Of a stretch of DNA of 64,000 bases, positions 1-12,422 are shown piece after piece. Both the position numbers and the translations under genes were made by a program. Numbering within the stretch: position 1 is the first letter of the stretch; every line of letters begins with the position of its first letter. The notes under the pieces are model-generated. The model saw nothing but the letters and a program-made list of their open reading frames with translations. It searched no databases and was not told the DNA's origin. The DNA is from Hippophae tibetana (lineage: Eukaryota; Streptophyta; Magnoliopsida; Rosales; Elaeagnaceae): contig CM072801.1 in NCBI GenBank assembly GCA_037013495.1, positions 20,271,001 through 20,335,000 on the forward strand, given 5' to 3'.

Positions 1-249
1 GTTTTAATTAGTACAAACTGGACTAGTCCGTTTAATTTATAAAACTGTTCGGTTCAATTTTTTGACACATTTAATGAGAAATAATATAAACTTTTTGATA
101 TTTTTTCAAACCGGTCCGATCTGGTTCGACCGGTCTAAAATTAATACAAATCAAACCAAACCGTTTGATTTGTAAAACCGTTCAATTCGATCCAGTTCGG
201 TCCGGTTTTACGGTTCGGTCCGGTCCAGTCCGGTTTATGGACACCACTA
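1..249. mobile_element. Right end of a hAT-like MITE (partial)
   Basis: The first 249 bases are rich in degenerate repeats of the kind GGTTCGGTCCGGT and end with GGACACCACTA, the reverse complement of a TAGTGGTGTCC terminus typical of plant hAT-type MITEs. The left end lies outside the window, so the target-site duplication cannot be checked; the 8 bases just outside are ATTGGTAT. A complete element of the same general style is present at 52.5 kb. No coding capacity is visible. Confidence 0.5.
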
Positions 250-615
250 ATTGGTATACTTGACTTCACACGTCTACCAATAGAATATTTCAATTATTGG
301 TCATTTTCTCCCAATGGATCATTTGGATATTATAACGAGGATCAGTCTTCAGTAAGTTTAAATGCATTATGTGATATTATGCAATATATATCGAATATTC
401 ATAATTAATAAAATAAATAATAATTTTATTTTATATGAAAATGTTGAACCTGTCATTACTTACTCTATATGCGATTGTATCTCATTATTATTTATCAAAA
501 TGATTCAGTGTGTTTTCTCCCATCAAGTATGATCAATGAACAATTTCTTACTTCTACTAAGCATAAGGTTATCTACTTGGATCATGTTACATTCTAAGAA
601 TAACTTGTGTGTGAG
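250..615. other. AT-rich intergenic DNA
   Basis: No open frame, RNA gene or repeat is recognised here. The stretch separates the MITE end from the L3 LTR; its last five bases are GTGAG, which would be the left target-site duplication of that LTR. Confidence 0.5.
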
Positions 616-1765
616 TGATGAGTGCTTAAAAAGCACTAAAATTACATGATTTAATATATTTTAATTGATTAAATAAATTTATATTTGTATAATTTTATCA
701 TATTTTTATATAAATATACTTTTTTGGAATCACTAATATTTTTATTATTTTTTAGGTATTTTGTTCAAAACTAATTTAAAGATTCAAAGAAAAATATTGG
801 AGTTCTTCACAAATATGTTAAGAAAAAATGAGAAAAAGTCAAAAACATGAAAAAAATTGGATAAAATGGATCAAAACGATCAAAATGCCTCAATCCATGT
901 CGAGTCGCACGCATTCGCCAGTCCCGTGTGCAGTCACGCATATGCCCAACCTATCCCACACGTAGCCCGTGCATGTCACGCTGAGATCCATACCCCTATT
1001 CATGCACATTTTCCAAGTCACACACCATGTCATGCGCACCTCTACCCAAACGCATGCCAGCATGTCCGAAATGTATCCAACACCTATTTTAAAGATATTT
1101 TCTCACTTTTTTAGTCTTTTTCTGATCTATAAAAGGACCATCTCTCCTATTGTAAAAATCATGTCTAAAAATCTTGACTCTTCTCTCTCTAGAAAGCTTT
1201 TTAATTTATTTTAGTTTTTTTAGTTTTATAGTTCTTCTCTTTTTGAGGAAAACTAGTTATTCTTTTGTAAATTTTTAGTTTTTAATTTAATAAACGGAAA
1301 TGCAAATTCTTTTAAAGGTTTTTCAAAAACGGAATTAAAATCAAAGTTCTATAAGAATTTTTTTAAGGTATAATTTTAAAATAATTTTTTTACAATTATT
1401 TTTATGTTTTATTCTTATATGTTATATTTAATTTATTTTTGATTAAATTTAACATGATTGGATGTTTGTAAATATAATATAATAAAAAAATTGTTATTCT
1501 TGAGAAATATTAAATAGGTAAAATATTTCTATAAAATAAATAATTTTTTTTATTTAAGATTTTATATTAAAGATGTTAAAGAGAAATATATTGTTTTTAT
1601 TGCAAACTTAAATCTGAAAATTAGATTTTAAGATTTAATTATTTGATCTGATTTAGAGTAATACTATTTTATTTGTTGGTATAATTGTCCGATAGTTAGA
1701 GTGAATCTATATTTCAAAAGTTTTTATAAGAGTTATTATTCAAAAATTCTTAAGGTTAATTTAGA
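616..1765 (+). mobile_element. LTR family L3, 5' part (Ty3/gypsy type)
   Basis: Starts with TGATGAGTGCTT and matches, in parallel order, the reverse complement of the solo LTR at 5.4-7.1 kb. Shared stretches lie near the start, in the GC-richer middle (about 890-1075) and around 1500-1740. A promoter-like CTATAAAAGGACC sits near 1127, where CTATAAATAGGACC occurs in the other copy. The 3' third is missing or too diverged to follow beyond about 1765. The short open frames in 857-1214 fall inside the LTR and are not genes. Confidence 0.65.
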
Positions 1766-2449
1766 CGTTTTGAATAAAGTTTAAAATATATAATCTCATT
1801 AAATGTGACATTTAAATTGTTCATTTTTAGTGTCTTAAAAAAATTAATTTAATTAACCAAATTAATTATCGATATATAAAGATCTATGCGAAGTTCTAAA
1901 ATTTTAAAGAACCAATTAATTTAGGTACTTATTTATTAATTTATTTAAAATATTTAATATGAACTGTCACAATATAACATATATTTATGGCATCACTACC
2001 TAATATAGTCTTAAAAATAATTGATGAAACAACAAACTATTTATCAAATTCATTCAAAAAGAAATTAATGGAATGGAATGAGTTATCTATGGAATTGACA
2101 TGCAACTCATTAAAATAAAACATCCCGTTTAGAAGCTATGAAAAAGCACCCTAAAAAATTTAGTGAAAATAATGAATTTAACACTTCTAAAATCCATAGC
2201 ATAAACAATACTTGCAACAAGTACTCGTACTCCTCTTAATTAATTTAAGAAAATGATGTTATTTTTATTTTTATGATTTTAAAAGTTATTTGAGATAATT
2301 TAATTTTACCAAAAAAATTATATTAATTAACCATTCACTTATAAGTCTCTTTCTCAACTTGATCGAGGATAATAAACTCATGGGCTGGGAGGAGTTCTCT
2401 TCCTCATCTTCAAAACCCATTTGTCCTTTAGCCTAACATTTATGAAAAT
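1766..2449. other. AT-rich DNA, no gene seen
   Basis: Low-complexity AT-rich sequence, possibly the unrecognisable remainder of the preceding LTR. No open frame or structured motif could be supported. Confidence 0.4.
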
Positions 2450-2561
2450 GAGTATGAATACAATGACCTTTTCAGTATTCCATTTTCAAGATGTTAATTT
2501 GATTATTGAGTATGAATACAATGACCTTTTCAGGATTCCATTTTCAAGATGTTTGATTATT
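2450..2561. repeat. 58-bp tandem duplication
   Basis: Two adjacent direct copies beginning GAGTATGAATACAATGACC (2450-2507 and 2508-2561). They differ by one substitution (CAGTATT versus CAGGATT) and a 4-base deletion in the second copy. This is a recent-looking tandem duplication in non-coding DNA. Confidence 0.9.
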
Positions 2562-4870
2562 CTTGTTATATGAAACAAAACTTTTTTTTATTCTTGGAAA
2601 AAAGATGGAGCCTCACTCAGGCCTAAAGCTTATTTTCCAAACAATCATAGCTTCTACCTCTAGCTCCAAGTCAACCATTAAAATACAGTTTTGTCAAGCT
2701 TGGGTTATTGGACTCTAGCTTCCTTTAATTTGATCACTAAATTTTTAAATGGATATGATTTAGCTTTTCAAAAATTCCAAAGAATACAGCGAACCGTTTC
2801 ATCATTAAATGATCCCTCTAGTTGACTATTAATAGTAGTAGCAATAACGTACTCATGGGAAAGAACAAAATATTAAAATACAAAAATTATTTCTAAATTT
2901 TTTACATTCTATTGTGATTCCTTATTACCTATTTTTCTTAATTAAAATTTAATGTTTTTATTTTTTAATTTTTATATTGTGATTCCTTATTTTTCAAACT
3001 TTTGAAGAGTTATTTTTAGTTAGTTTATAAGTTTAAACCGAAAATTAAAAAAAAATATAAGTATCAAATTATAAAAAAAAATAAGAATATCAAAGTATAA
3101 TAACTAAAACATAAATAAATTAAATTATAAAAATAATAATAATGAGACAAATTGTAGAATATAAAAAACAATTTAATGACTATTTGTATATTTCATAAAT
3201 AAAGTGAAGGAAAAAGAAAATTGGAATAGAGCACTCTAGTAGACTATTTCCATGCCACAACAGTCAAATACAAAACATTCAAAGTATTATTATTTATTTG
3301 AAAAGTAACTCTAAAGTACTAACTTAACAACTTTACATTTTTATATAAAAATTATCCTCCTCCACCACAAAATAACATATTAAACATTACTTAATTAGTT
3401 ACATTTTAATTATCAATATATTTTTTATATAATTTAATTTATACATTTATTATTTTTTAATGGAAAAACTAAAAGGATAAAATAAAAAATTCTAATATAA
3501 TTTAAATATATGTAAATACATTTAAAAAAATTTAAATTCTCTGTTAGTGAAAAATTAAAAAAAAAATAAAAAACTAATAAAACATAATTTATTTTAAATT
3601 ATATTTAATGTAAAAATAATTTATTTTAAGCGGATGTTTATTGACATCCCAACCCCATAACTAAACTTGATCACCACGACCCTCCAACCCAATTTGTCAC
3701 ATTTCACACAGAGGAATTCGATGTCGTGGGTTGAGATTTCCTCTTCCCCGTTTGATAAGATTGTTTTTAGACTCAACAAAGCTAGATCCTAGTTAATTAA
3801 TTCTGAACTCTTGATGGATTTTACTTTGTTAATTTGTCCATTGTTAGCACCGAACTAGGCATCGAGCTTAGCATGCCTGAGCTAAAAGAACATGTATATA
3901 ATAATAAAGAAAAAATGGTGTAGATGAGGGAAGAGTTTACATTTTTGCATGTTCTAGATAAAGACTGCTTAATTTTTTGAGTCAATTTGGGCTAGAAGAA
4001 TAACTTCTTTTATGCCTCTGATAGTTTAGATATTTTGCCACTTCATTGGAAGTTGGACACGTCCGACCTAGTTCTTTGTGGTGTTTCAGTGCCAACGTTC
4101 TTACAACCTCTAAAAAAAACATAATTATCATTCAAGAGTATAATATTAGGAAGCAGACATGTGAATATACATTCTGACACCATCCCGTTTATGAGCTTTT
4201 GGAGTTTGGACAGAGCTTGCCGAGTCAGATCGTCTGTCTGTCACATGATTCTCTCTATTTTGTTAGTCTTTGTCATTTTGACCTCTTTTTATTTTAAGTA
4301 TGGACTTTTCTGCGATCACTATGAAGATCTTATATGAAAGGTGGTTGTGCCTACCGCACCAAAACCAGAGATTGTTCTTCCACCAAAGGCTCCTACAGGA
4401 AAAAGCACTCGCAAGGATGCCACTCGCAAAAAACATGGTAGTGACTATTGAGGCCATTGAAACTAAGGATGCCAATTTGTATCATAATTAAATTGATGGA
4501 ATTTAAAATAAGAATCAAAACAAAATTGAATTAAAAATGTTATGATTTTATGTTATATATCTAAAATGTTGTTATGGCTTAAAATTACTAAATTCTAAAA
4601 TGTGTTCTAAATTATTTTAAATCTTAATGTTTGAATGATAATATAATAAGATGTTGTTAATATGTTTTTTTTTATGATTAATTAGTTGTTGTAACATTAT
4701 TTCACACATTTTTGTTGTTTGATATAATGATACTTGTACTTAGAGCTTTAATATGGCTAGAAATTTTTTTTCATTTATAATAAAAATCTAATTAACTACA
4801 AAAAAAATATGTAACTAAAAATTAAAGCTAGTTTGGGTCGGTCTATTTGAACCTAATCATTCAGATAGGA
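2562..4870. other. Intergenic DNA without a recognised gene
   Basis: Mostly AT-rich. A less AT-rich patch at about 3630-4490 has short open frames on both strands, the longest about 70 codons, with no family resemblance I can name and no supporting splice or promoter context. I treat it as non-coding or a decayed repeat. Confidence 0.4.
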
Positions 4871-5129
4871 AAAAGGCAATAACAAAAAATGGAAGAATGA
4901 TTATCCTAGGATACCAAAGTTTTTATACCACCAAAATTTAAATTTCACAATAATAATAATAAAACAGACTATCTCAACTTAAATTGTATTAGAAATAGAA
5001 AAAACAGATGAGATGAATGAGTTAGTACAATGAGAGTATTAATCAAAATATATGGAACTACTAGTACAAACTCATTAATCTATACAATATTCTTATGTCT
5101 AAACCCTTTTATCCATAGTTTTCCCAACA

Positions 5130-5369
5130 AATATCAATCAAATCTCCAAAGTAGTATCCAAAAAGTCACCCTCAAAAGATTATGGTAGATGCCATCCATA
5201 TTCTAGTAAATAATCCCTTACTAATGACTAGATTGATGAATATATTGAGGGGACATTCACTAGTTAAATTAAAGGAGTGCCTAGTCAATTGTAAGTCCAA
5301 AATTGGCCTGAGGAGTTCTTCTCGACTAACCACCTAGATTCCTTCAAAAGGGGCAAGTAGGTAAACTTG
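5130..5369 (-). pseudogene. Unidentified gene fragment, downstream half
   Basis: On the - strand this stretch continues the reading direction of the fragment at 7106-7307 once the intervening solo LTR is ignored. Protein-like runs such as LLRPILDL and NIFINLVISKGLF are interrupted by stops. I do not recognise the family. The continuity across the insertion site suggests one pre-existing degenerate coding sequence or older repeat. Confidence 0.3.
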
Positions 5370-5374
5370 ACTAG

Positions 5375-7105
5375 TGATGCACAAGTTATTGCGTACAAAT
5401 TTTGTATAATTTATAAAATAGCTCGTACGTATATAAATCACTTATAAAAAATAATAATATATTCATGGTCGATTCAAACATGAATCATTTTGTTTTTAAA
5501 ATATTCAAAAAATTCTTAAAAACAAAAATAAAACGTAAATATTATATCACAAAGTTTTGATTTGAAAATCTAAACTAATGACATAAAAATAAAGATTTGT
5601 TCAATAAATATTTATGCATTTAAACATTTATCATGCAATGAAGAATTTATAAGATACATTGCTAGTTAATTAAGCTTTCTCAATATTAAGTATATTATTA
5701 AAAATATGAATTAAGATTATTGATTATCTCTTATATTTACAAATAGAAGATTAATTATGTCTACCATTTGTTATTAATTAAAACCACTTACCGCCTTAAG
5801 TCGGATCTAGTAGTTAATTTTAATTAAATTATGCTTCTTTTCTAAGAGATTAATAAACCATTCAATTGCGGCCCTCAATCGGGTCTAATAATTTAATCTC
5901 AAATCTATCTATATTATATTAATGATTTAAGTGTCTAGAAACTGACTTTCTGATTTTAAAAATACTACGAAGGATATGTCGTCAATATATCTTTCAACAA
6001 TAATTCTTATAAAAATTCTTGAAATAGGGCATGTCTCAAAATAGATTTAGATTGTAATGATCTAATATCCGTAAGTATTACTCTAAATTAGAGTGAGATA
6101 ATTAAATCATAAATCTAACTTTCTTGTTTATTATGAAAAATACTTAGTCAATATATTTTTTTCTTTTACAAACTTCGTTTTAATCTTGATAAAGAAATAA
6201 AAATTAATTCATTTTATAAAAAAATTATCTACTTTAATATTTCACAAGGGTAATAATATTACTAATATCCCATATTATTTATAAGCTAGATATACATATT
6301 TTAATAAATGATCAATAGTTTAATATATAACATGTAAGACAACATATAGAGATAATTTGAAAATAATAGATTTAAATATTCCTCAACGGATTCTTAGGAT
6401 TGTTTCTATTATGAAAAGCCTCCAAATAGAATTACTGCGTTGTTTGTGGAATTAAAATTAAGACTGTTACATAAAATAAATCTGTTTAACTCTCAAGATA
6501 GAGAAGAACTTTAAACTAAGAAATGAAAAAGGCTTAAAAGCTAAGATAAATTCTAAGAGTTGAAAGGAATGAGAAGGGATGAGGGATAAATAATGATTTG
6601 ATACAATGCAATAGGGTCCTATTTATAGGTGCATAAAAGGAGAAAAATAAGGATAAGATATCTGGTATAGTGTTACACAATTCTTCACGATGTGACATAC
6701 ATAGGCTATTACACGATTGGTACCTAATCCAATTAACTCATGCCACATAGAATCTGGAATGCATTATATTCAGTCTGTTAGCCTCGTGCCATAGGACACA
6801 TATTTTGCATGCCACGACATGCATTGTTTTGATCAACTTTGAACCCACATTTTCTTGTATATCATATTTTATGGTTTGGAACATATTTAATGTCTTACAT
6901 ATGTTGTCTTTAAAGCTTTAAAATTGTGATGGAGTGCTTCAAGTATAAATTTTTAAATTAAATCACTTAAATACAAAAAATACCTGAAAAATAACAAAAT
7001 ATAGTTGTAATTTTGAAAAAAACAATATTTTAAATGATATAAATGTATTTAATTATTTAACATGCAAAAAATCACGATATATTGACTGCTTTTGAGCACT
7101 CATCA
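5375..7105 (-). mobile_element. Solo LTR, family L3, with target-site duplication
   Basis: A 1731-bp LTR. Read on the - strand it starts TGATGAGTGCTC and ends ACTTGTGCATCA or nearby, with the outer bases fixed by identical 5-bp direct repeats ACTAG at 5370-5374 and 7106-7110. A TATA-like CTATAAATAGGACC lies near 6614-6640. No primer site or coding region adjoins, so it is a solo LTR left by recombination between the two LTRs of a Ty3/gypsy element. Its 5' two thirds match the + strand LTR at 616-1765. Confidence 0.85.
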
Positions 7106-7307
7106 ACTAGACAAAAGAATGAATATAATAGATCTAGGAGGCTTCCTCTTTATCCAAGTATCGTCTTCATAAGTAAAATAGTGTGCAAAAGTTTCATGTG
7201 ATAACTCACCAAGATAACTTTTTAACATAGCCTCATCTAAAGACCAAGGTCTCTTAATTCGAAACCTTCTTCCTCCAAAGGGTGATAACAATCCCTCCAT
7301 GGGAATG
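7106..7307 (-). pseudogene. Unidentified gene fragment, upstream half (65 codons open)
   Basis: The - strand frame from 7300 reads MEGLLSPFGGRRF, then KRPWSLDEAMLKSYLGEL and HYFTYEDDTW, and runs into the solo LTR after only a few more codons. Its composition looks like real protein, unlike the low-complexity frames around it, but I do not recognise the family. On its upstream side it meets the L1 LTR remnant at about 7308, so both ends are bounded by mobile DNA. It could be a captured host exon or part of a retroelement. Confidence 0.35.
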
Positions 7308-7422
7308 ATATATATTTTTTAATTTTAAAATTAGTTTTTAATAACATAATTTCCATGGGAAGAATCTTTTCTTATCATTATATTATTTGATTGCGATATA
7401 TATACTCATGTACCCATTGCAC
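7308..7422 (+). mobile_element. L1 LTR, 3' end remnant (5' LTR of gypsy element 1)
   Basis: Matches the last part of the full L1 LTR at 21396-22910, including the run TTTTAAAATTAGTTT and the terminal region ending CATTGCACACAA. It directly precedes a primer-binding site, so it is the truncated 5' LTR of the element that follows. Confidence 0.7.
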
Positions 7423-7443
7423 ACAATTCAAACAATCAAGTTT

Positions 7444-7461
7444 TGGCGCTAATGTCGAGGA
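7444..7461 (+). other. Retrotransposon primer-binding site (tRNA-Asp type)
   Basis: TGGCGCTAATGTCGAGGA matches the Athila-type primer site TGGCGCCGTTGCCGGGGA at 13 of 18 positions and lies about 20 bases after the LTR end, as expected. It supports assignment to the Athila-like branch of plant Ty3/gypsy elements. Confidence 0.7.
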
Positions 7462-7779
7462 TTATAAACATTATAAATTAATTTTAATTTTATTTTATTT
7501 TAGGTTTTTTCTTTCTTTATTTGTCATAATTTTAATTTTAATTTTTTTTTTCATTTTTCATTTTTTTTGGCATCTTCTTTAGTGCTATAAAAAATATATT
7601 TAGCTATTTTGCATGAGCAAATTTTGTAAGGGATAAATTTTTCCTTTAGATCCCAAAATCGGGGTACTTTGTGATCAATAAGAAAATAAGAAGTTGTCAC
7701 CCAAGTGAAAGAAATGGCTAATCCATTAAAAATAAATAATAATAAGCTCAATTTGAACAACTAAATACCTTTAACGGAT

Positions 7780-8760
7780 GATGAAGACAAAGTTATGAAT
7801 GAATATGCATTACCTATGTTGGACGGGCTGAATCCAAGCATTACAAGGTCAAATATTCAAGATAATTAGTTTGAACTAAAGCCATTGATGTTTCAAATGC
7901 TACAAATAGTTGGACAATTCAGCCGATTAACAAAATTATATCCTCATTTACATCTCATATTGTTTATTACATTTGGAGATTCATTCAAGTTCAGTGGTGT
8001 GATTGAGAAGGCATTTAGACTCATATTGTTTCCTTACTCTTTGTGAGATCGTGCTTGAGTTTGTCTAAACTCTTTCCTACATGATACCATTACAACTTTG
8101 AATGATTTGGCCAATAAATTCTTGATGAAAAATTTCTCACCAACAAATAATTCTAAGCTTATAAATGACATTAACTCCTACCAACAACGAAGAGGAATCT
8201 TTGTATGAAGAATAGGAAAGATTCAAAGAATTTCTATGGAAGTGTCCTCACCATGGTATCCCTCATTGGATCAAAATAGAGACTTTCTACAATGGTCTCA
8301 ATGCTAAAACAAGAGTCATTGTTGATGCATCCAATCATTGAGCTCTACTTGAGAAATCTTTCAATCAAGCTTATGGTTTACTTGATAAAATGACTAGAAA
8401 TAATTATCAATAGCCAACAGATAGAATAGTAACCACAAGAAGAGTAGCCATAATGCATGAGGTAAATGGTGTCATTGCACTCATAATTCAAGTGCCATCT
8501 TTGGTGAATATTTTGAAGGCTCAAAATTCACCAGCGAGTATAAACCAAGTCTAAGATTCAAGGGTGTCCTATGTCTTTTCTGGTGGAGCTCACTTGTTTG
8601 ATAAATTTTCAAATAATATTGAATCAATAGGCTATATGGGTAATATGAATTGAAATAATAATCCATTCTCGAACACATATAACCTATGATAGAGACAACA
8701 TCCAAATTTCTCTTGGAATAATAACAACAAGTAATTCAACCATCAATCATTTCCACTACC
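7780..8760 (+). pseudogene. Gypsy element 1: gag remnant
   Basis: In shifting frames the + strand reads gag-like segments: NEYALPMLDGLNP, FELKPLMFQMLQ, LANKFLMKNFSPTNNSKL and, after a frame change, WERFKEFLWKCPHHGIP and ETFYNGLNAKTRVIVDAS. These correspond to the conserved gag domain of plant Athila-type elements, the nucleocapsid precursor that packages element RNA. Several stops and frame shifts make it non-functional. Confidence 0.75.
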
Positions 8761-9369
8761 CAGTTTTCAACAATCACAAGCCCAGAGAAGAATCCACCTA
8801 TTGAGGACAACACAAATGCTTTAAAAGGGATGATGGAAGATTTCATCCAATCAATAAATACAAAAGTGAAAATCGCCTAGAGTTCATTCAATGGGCTTTT
8901 ATTTGGAATTTAGAGACTCAAATGGGGCAACTTACCCAGGCCATAAGTCAAAGGCCTCAAGGTATAAGGTAAGAAGCATTGTAAAGCTATGTGCTTAAGG
9001 AGTAATAAAATTTTAAATGAGACTAAAAAGGATGTCGAGAAACTTGAAACTAATAAGCATATGGAGGAACTAATGGATAAAGAGAACACTAAAAAGGAAA
9101 TAATTCAACCAAAGAAGAGTAATCTCTATAAACCACCATTCATTTTCCTCAAAGAACGCAAAAGAAAAGTAAGACATGCAATTTTCAAAATTCCTGGAAA
9201 TCTTCAAGAAGCTACACATAAATATACCATTTGTAGAAGCACTTGAACATATTTCATCTTATGCCAAATTCATGAAGGATATACTTGCAAAAACAAAGAG
9301 GCTTGCAGATCATGAAATAATAACCTTGATATAAGGTTATAGAGCCATTCCTGATTGAAAACTACCACA

Positions 9370-9770
9370 AAAGTTGAAAGATCTATATAGTTTTGACATC
9401 TCTTGCACCATTGGGAGCAACAATTTTGGCAAGGTACTATATGACTTGGGTTCCATCATTAACCTCATGTCATTATCAATTTTCAAGAGACTAGTAATTG
9501 GTAATGTGGAACCCAATTTAGTAACATTGAAAATTCCAAACAAGTCATTCAAAAGATCCCATGGAGTGGTAGAAGATGTGCTTATAGAAGTGGAAAATTC
9601 ATCTTTCTAGCATATTTCATTGTACTTGACATAGAGGAGGACAATGGTATTCCTATCATAGTTGGTTGTCCATTCTTAGCAAGCAAAAAAGCACTTATTG
9701 AAGTACAAAAAGGTGAGCTTATAATAAGAATGAAAGATGAACAAGTAACATTTAATATGTTCAAAGAAAT
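9370..9770 (+). pseudogene. Gypsy element 1: protease remnant
   Basis: The open frame at 9374-9610 reads LYDLGSIINLMSLSIFKRL, matching the DLGASINLMPLSIFKKL region of plant gypsy aspartic proteases with the active-site D-L-G kept. It continues into GVVEDVLIEV and then, after a stop, into IVGCPFLASKKALIEVQKGEL. It would process the element polyprotein if intact; the frame is broken near 9610. Confidence 0.75.
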
Positions 9771-10400
9771 TAAATTTTTTGATGTTGATAATGCTTATAA
9801 TAAGAGTTCAAGATGAGCTAACCACTAATGTGCTTTATGACATATGCCCTAGTGATGCTTTAGATTATATGATCATTAATTCTAAGAGCATACATGCTAA
9901 TGAACACCATGACACTCATATAGGTGCACACATTCATACTAGTAGCTAAAAAAACCTTTTAAACTGCCCCCACTTAAAAATTTAACACATGATGCTATAA
10001 AAAATGGTACAACCTCACCAGAAAATAACTCAACCTATTTTAATGTTGAAAGTATGAAATCAAAGGTTGATATTTTAGATTGTGTAAAATTTTTGGATTA
10101 CACACCTTTCAAGTGTGTGTCAAATGTGCTTATGAAAGATCTTAAGACAAGCTCAAGGCTCAAACCATCCATTAAGAGGTTACCAAAATTAGAGCTTAAA
10201 CCTTTACTATCACATCTTTGTTATGAATATTTGGGTGATGATGAGAAAGTAGAAGCCCTACTAAAGGTGCTATGGAACATTAAAATAGTTATAGCTTGGT
10301 CTATTACCAACATCAAAGGCATAAGCCCATCCATATGCATACACAAATCTTACAAGGATAGAGCTAAACCTAATATATATGTACAATGTTGATTAAACCC
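9771..10400 (+). pseudogene. Gypsy element 1: protease-RT linker
   Basis: The open frame 10054-10392 contains LELKPLLSHLCYEYLGDDEK and ITNIKGISPSICIHK, the conserved linker just before reverse transcriptase in Athila-like elements (compare TISDIKGINSLISIHK in the - strand element at 30 kb). The preceding stretch is degenerate. Confidence 0.65.
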
Positions 10401-11270
10401 TATTAGGAAAGAGACGATAAAGAAGGAAATTGTCAAGTGGCTAGACATGGGTATCATTTACCTAATATCAGACAATGAATAGGCGAGCACAATTTAATAT
10501 GTACCAAAGAAAGGTGGAATCACTATGATGAAAAATGAGTCAAACAAGTTAATTAATAGGACTCTCATGGGATGGAGAGAATGTATGCATTTTTGCAAGG
10601 TGAACAAAGCTACAAGGAAGGATCATTTCACTCTTCCATTAATGGATCAAATTCTTGATAGATTAGTTGGGATTTTTTTCTTTTTCCTTCCAGATGAATA
10701 CTCCAGTTATAACCAAATTGTTGTGATACTTGAAAACTAAAAAAGGACCATATGTATATGTCCTTATGAAACTTTTTCTTTTAGGAGAATGCCATTTGGA
10801 TTATGCAATACACCTATAACTTTTCAACGTTGCATGATGGCTATTTTCTCAAACATGGTAGATGAGCATTTAGAAATCTTCATTGATGATTTTTTGGTCT
10901 TTGGAAACAAATTTGATGAATGTATACACTATCTCTCCCCAGTGCTAAAAATATGTAAAGAAATTAAATTGGTTTTTAACCAAGAGAAGTGTCATTTCAT
11001 GGTACATGAGGGTATAATCTTGGGCCACAAAATCTCAACTAATGGTATTGAGATGGATAACACTAAGCTATAAGTGATTGAGAAACCACCACAATCTATC
11101 AACATATAAGGAGTAAAAAATTTTCTTGGGCATGTGGCCTTTTACCATAGATTCATTTCCCAAGTCCCCAAACCCTTGTGCAATCTTTTGGAAAATGATA
11201 TGCCTTTCAAATTTGATGATAATTATTTATAGACATTCCAAGTGCTTAAAGAGAAATTACTGTCAGCACT
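10401..11270 (+). pseudogene. Gypsy element 1: reverse transcriptase remnant
   Basis: Two open pieces carry RT motifs. At 10525-10740 there is CKVNKATRKDHFTLPLMDQ. At 10789-11073 there is MPFGLCNTPITFQRCM followed by the catalytic box IFIDDFLVFG, then LVFNQEKCHF and ILGHKIS. Between them the frame is broken near 10670-10790 where the DGYSGYNQI-type motif should be. The two catalytic aspartates of the box are retained, but internal stops make the enzyme inactive. Confidence 0.8.
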
Positions 11271-11590
11271 AATTAAAGTCATGCCATATTGAAGCAAGGC
11301 TTTTGAGTTGGTATGTGATGTAAGGGATTTTACTATTGGGGCTATTCTTGGACGATGAAGAGAAAAAAATGTTCCTTTCCATATATTATGTAAGCTAGGC
11401 ACTGAATGATGCTCAAATGAATTATAATACTACAGAGAAAGAACTCATTACCATTATGTATACCTTTGAGAAATTTAGATCTTATTTGGGTGGAACCAAA
11501 GTGACTATTTACATGGATCATTTTTGTAATAAAGCACCTCTTGACAAAAAATTAGGTAGTAGACCATCTGTCTAGATTGGAGAGAAAAGC
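11271..11590 (+). pseudogene. Gypsy element 1: RNase H remnant
   Basis: Broken frames read KAFELVCDVRDFTIGAILG and then a region equivalent to the NYTTTEKEL motif (AATTATAATACTACAGAG near 11418). The order matches RNase H following RT in Ty3/gypsy elements. Frameshifts and stops occur throughout. Confidence 0.65.
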
Positions 11591-12200
11591 AAAAAATGGA
11601 AGACAATATGGTCATTGGGAAATCCCTTTTACATAGACATGGCAACAAAAGAAGAAATTATTCCATGATATTAAACAATATTTTTGGGAAGACCCTTACC
11701 TCTATAAGGAATGCGGTGATAGTATTTTTAGAAGGTGTGTCTCTTATGATGAAGTTGGAAGTATGGGTTACCATTGCCATAACTCAAACTATAGAGGTCA
11801 CTTTAGAAGCACACAAATAATAGCTAAGGTACTTCAATCTGGTTATTTTTTGCCCATACAATTGAAAGATGCTTACATTTATGTAAATATATGTGATAGA
11901 TGCCAAAAGATAAGTAATATTTTAAAAAGAGGTGATATGCAAGTGGAATTGTTTATTGTTTAGGGCATTGACATTATGAGACCATTTCATTCATCCTTTG
12001 GTAACCAATATATACTAGTAGGAGTAGATTATGTATCAAAATTAGTATAATCCATATCTAGCATTAAATGTGATGCCAATGTTGTCCTAAAATTTATGAA
12101 GAAAAATATTTTCACTAGGTTTGGAATTCCTAAGATCCTTATTAGTGACAAAGATTGTCACTTTTGCATTGGATGATATCATATGCAACATAGACACGAA
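11591..12200 (+). pseudogene. Gypsy element 1: integrase remnant (truncated)
   Basis: The zinc-binding HHCC region is seen as YHCHNSNYRGHF with CDRCQKISN about 30 residues later. The catalytic core begins with GIDIMRPFHSSFGNQY and VGVDYVSKL, then FTRFGIPKILISDKD. The match stops at about 12180, before the final catalytic glutamate region, so the integrase is truncated as well as interrupted by stops. Confidence 0.75.
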
Positions 12201-12422
12201 TCAACTCTTCAAAACCTTGATTACATTGTATTGATGGAATGTTGATTGATAGATATGTAAACCTCCTTGTAATAGAAATTATATGGCTATTAAGGTCAAT
12301 AGTTTTTACTAAATATGCATGTATTAATAGATAATATATTTATGAATATACCATCCATGACATTTTATCTAGTTACACTGGGCTTTACTTAAAGGCATGG
12401 TAAAGAGTTAAGTTTATGAGTA
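12201..12422 (+). mobile_element. Gypsy element 1: 3' non-coding region
   Basis: Matches 20520-20741 in parallel, for example TTGATTGATAGATATG versus TTGATTGATAAATATATG and ATATGCATGTATTAATA in both, and ends in a degraded polypurine tract before the L1 LTR start. This joins the truncated integrase directly to the 3' end of the element. Confidence 0.65.

Noticed and set aside
857-1214. Two overlapping open frames of 81-85 codons on the + strand
   Set aside because: They lie in the GC-richer middle of an L3 LTR and are matched in position by non-open sequence in the other LTR copy.
4263-4491. Pair of overlapping open frames on both strands near 4.4 kb
   Set aside because: Short, mutually antisense, no recognisable domain and no promoter or splice context.
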